DNA of 62,803 nt, taken from contig JAPPLM010000009.1 of NCBI GenBank assembly GCA_028874195.1, positions 1 through 62,803 of the forward strand, read 5' to 3'. This document shows, piece after piece, positions 62,749-62,803 of the stretch (the first letter of the stretch is position 1; each line of letters starts with the position of its first letter). The position numbers were made by a program, and so were the translations under genes. The notes under the pieces are model-generated. The model was not told the DNA's origin, searched no databases, and saw nothing but the letters and a program-made list of their open reading frames with translations. This DNA is from Chloroflexota bacterium (GTDB lineage Bacteria; Chloroflexota; UBA11872; VXOZ01).

Positions 62749-62772
62749 CCGTTCACCCTTCGACAAGCTCAG
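62749..62772. repeat. Third copy of the dispersed TTCGACAAGCTCAG repeat
   Basis: CCGTTCACCC followed by TTCGACAAGCTCAG at the right window edge matches one arm and loop of the element at 40804-40840 in the opposite orientation. Its partner arm may lie beyond the window. Confidence 0.5.
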
Positions 62773-62803
62773 AAACTGTCTTGGCTGTCAAGGGCTGGTG
62801 ACC

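Overview
The window is a moderately GC-rich bacterial chromosome segment with tightly packed genes, many GTG/TTG starts and no rRNA, tRNA, CRISPR array, transposase or clear prophage that I can see. The best fit is an uncultivated Chloroflexota-type bacterium, possibly host- or particle-associated. This rests on the large set of Tat-type lipoprotein solute-binding proteins, two Asp-box beta-propellers, a phytanoyl-CoA dioxygenase-like enzyme, an RND transporter with no membrane-fusion or outer-membrane partner, a YfhO-type giant membrane protein, the MEP-pathway enzyme IspG, and no visible LPS or outer-membrane genes. The taxonomic call is inference and should be tested with IspG, RlmB and ThrB phylogeny.

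Layout. (1) 0.2-9.5 kb: a GH127-like glycosidase, an 11-Asp-box propeller, a winged-helix HTH_42 protein, a ceramidase-like hydrolase, and a purine salvage pair (hpt-ade, overlapping by 1 base). (2) 9.7-14.2 kb: homoserine kinase, a membrane-anchored alpha/beta hydrolase, a second Asp-box propeller, a small coiled-coil membrane protein with a damaged or ACG start, and ispG. (3) 14.3-31.7 kb, all on the minus strand: a DUF990-type ABC-2 exporter (ATPase plus two permeases), an RDD/zinc-ribbon protein, four tandem paralogous solute-binding lipoproteins with no permease, a histidine kinase/response regulator pair, a secreted DUF2680-like protein and an RND pump. (4) 31.9-36.7 kb: a DUF3267 metalloprotease-like protein, an amidase followed by a holin-like protein, a Phd/VapC-type toxin-antitoxin pair, and a fifth member of the solute-binding family. 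(5) 36.9-45.2 kb: a heterodimeric ABC exporter, a HIT protein, and an ATPase-permease-ATPase-permease operon behind a promoter flanked by inverted repeats. (6) 45.3-52.3 kb: a HAD phosphatase, an alpha/alpha-toroid protein, another Tat solute-binding lipoprotein, then a nitrilase, a small membrane protein, an isochorismatase-type hydrolase and a coiled-coil membrane protein. (7) 52.6-62.5 kb: a GNAT acetyltransferase, an ABM monooxygenase-like protein, an SDR, a low-GC HEPN-like protein, a dioxygenase-HEAT fusion, a small membrane protein, a YfhO-like protein and RlmB.

How the parts may work together. The strongest theme is capture and handling of external organic matter: six lipoprotein binding proteins, glycosidase, ceramidase, amide hydrolases and dioxygenase. 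The four-gene binding-protein array directly follows a two-component system but has no permeases, so the proteins may share a remote permease or act as ligand receptors. A second theme is envelope maintenance and export (three ABC exporters, the RND pump, YfhO, amidase). Stress or defence modules (VapC-type toxin-antitoxin, HEPN-like protein) look like local insertions. Dispersed intergenic hairpin repeats sit mostly between convergent genes. I see no complete, clearly new system. The best leads are the orphan binding-protein array next to the two-component system, the HEPN-like gene, the amidase/holin-like pair, and the small DUF1640-like gene whose ideally spaced start codon is ACG.
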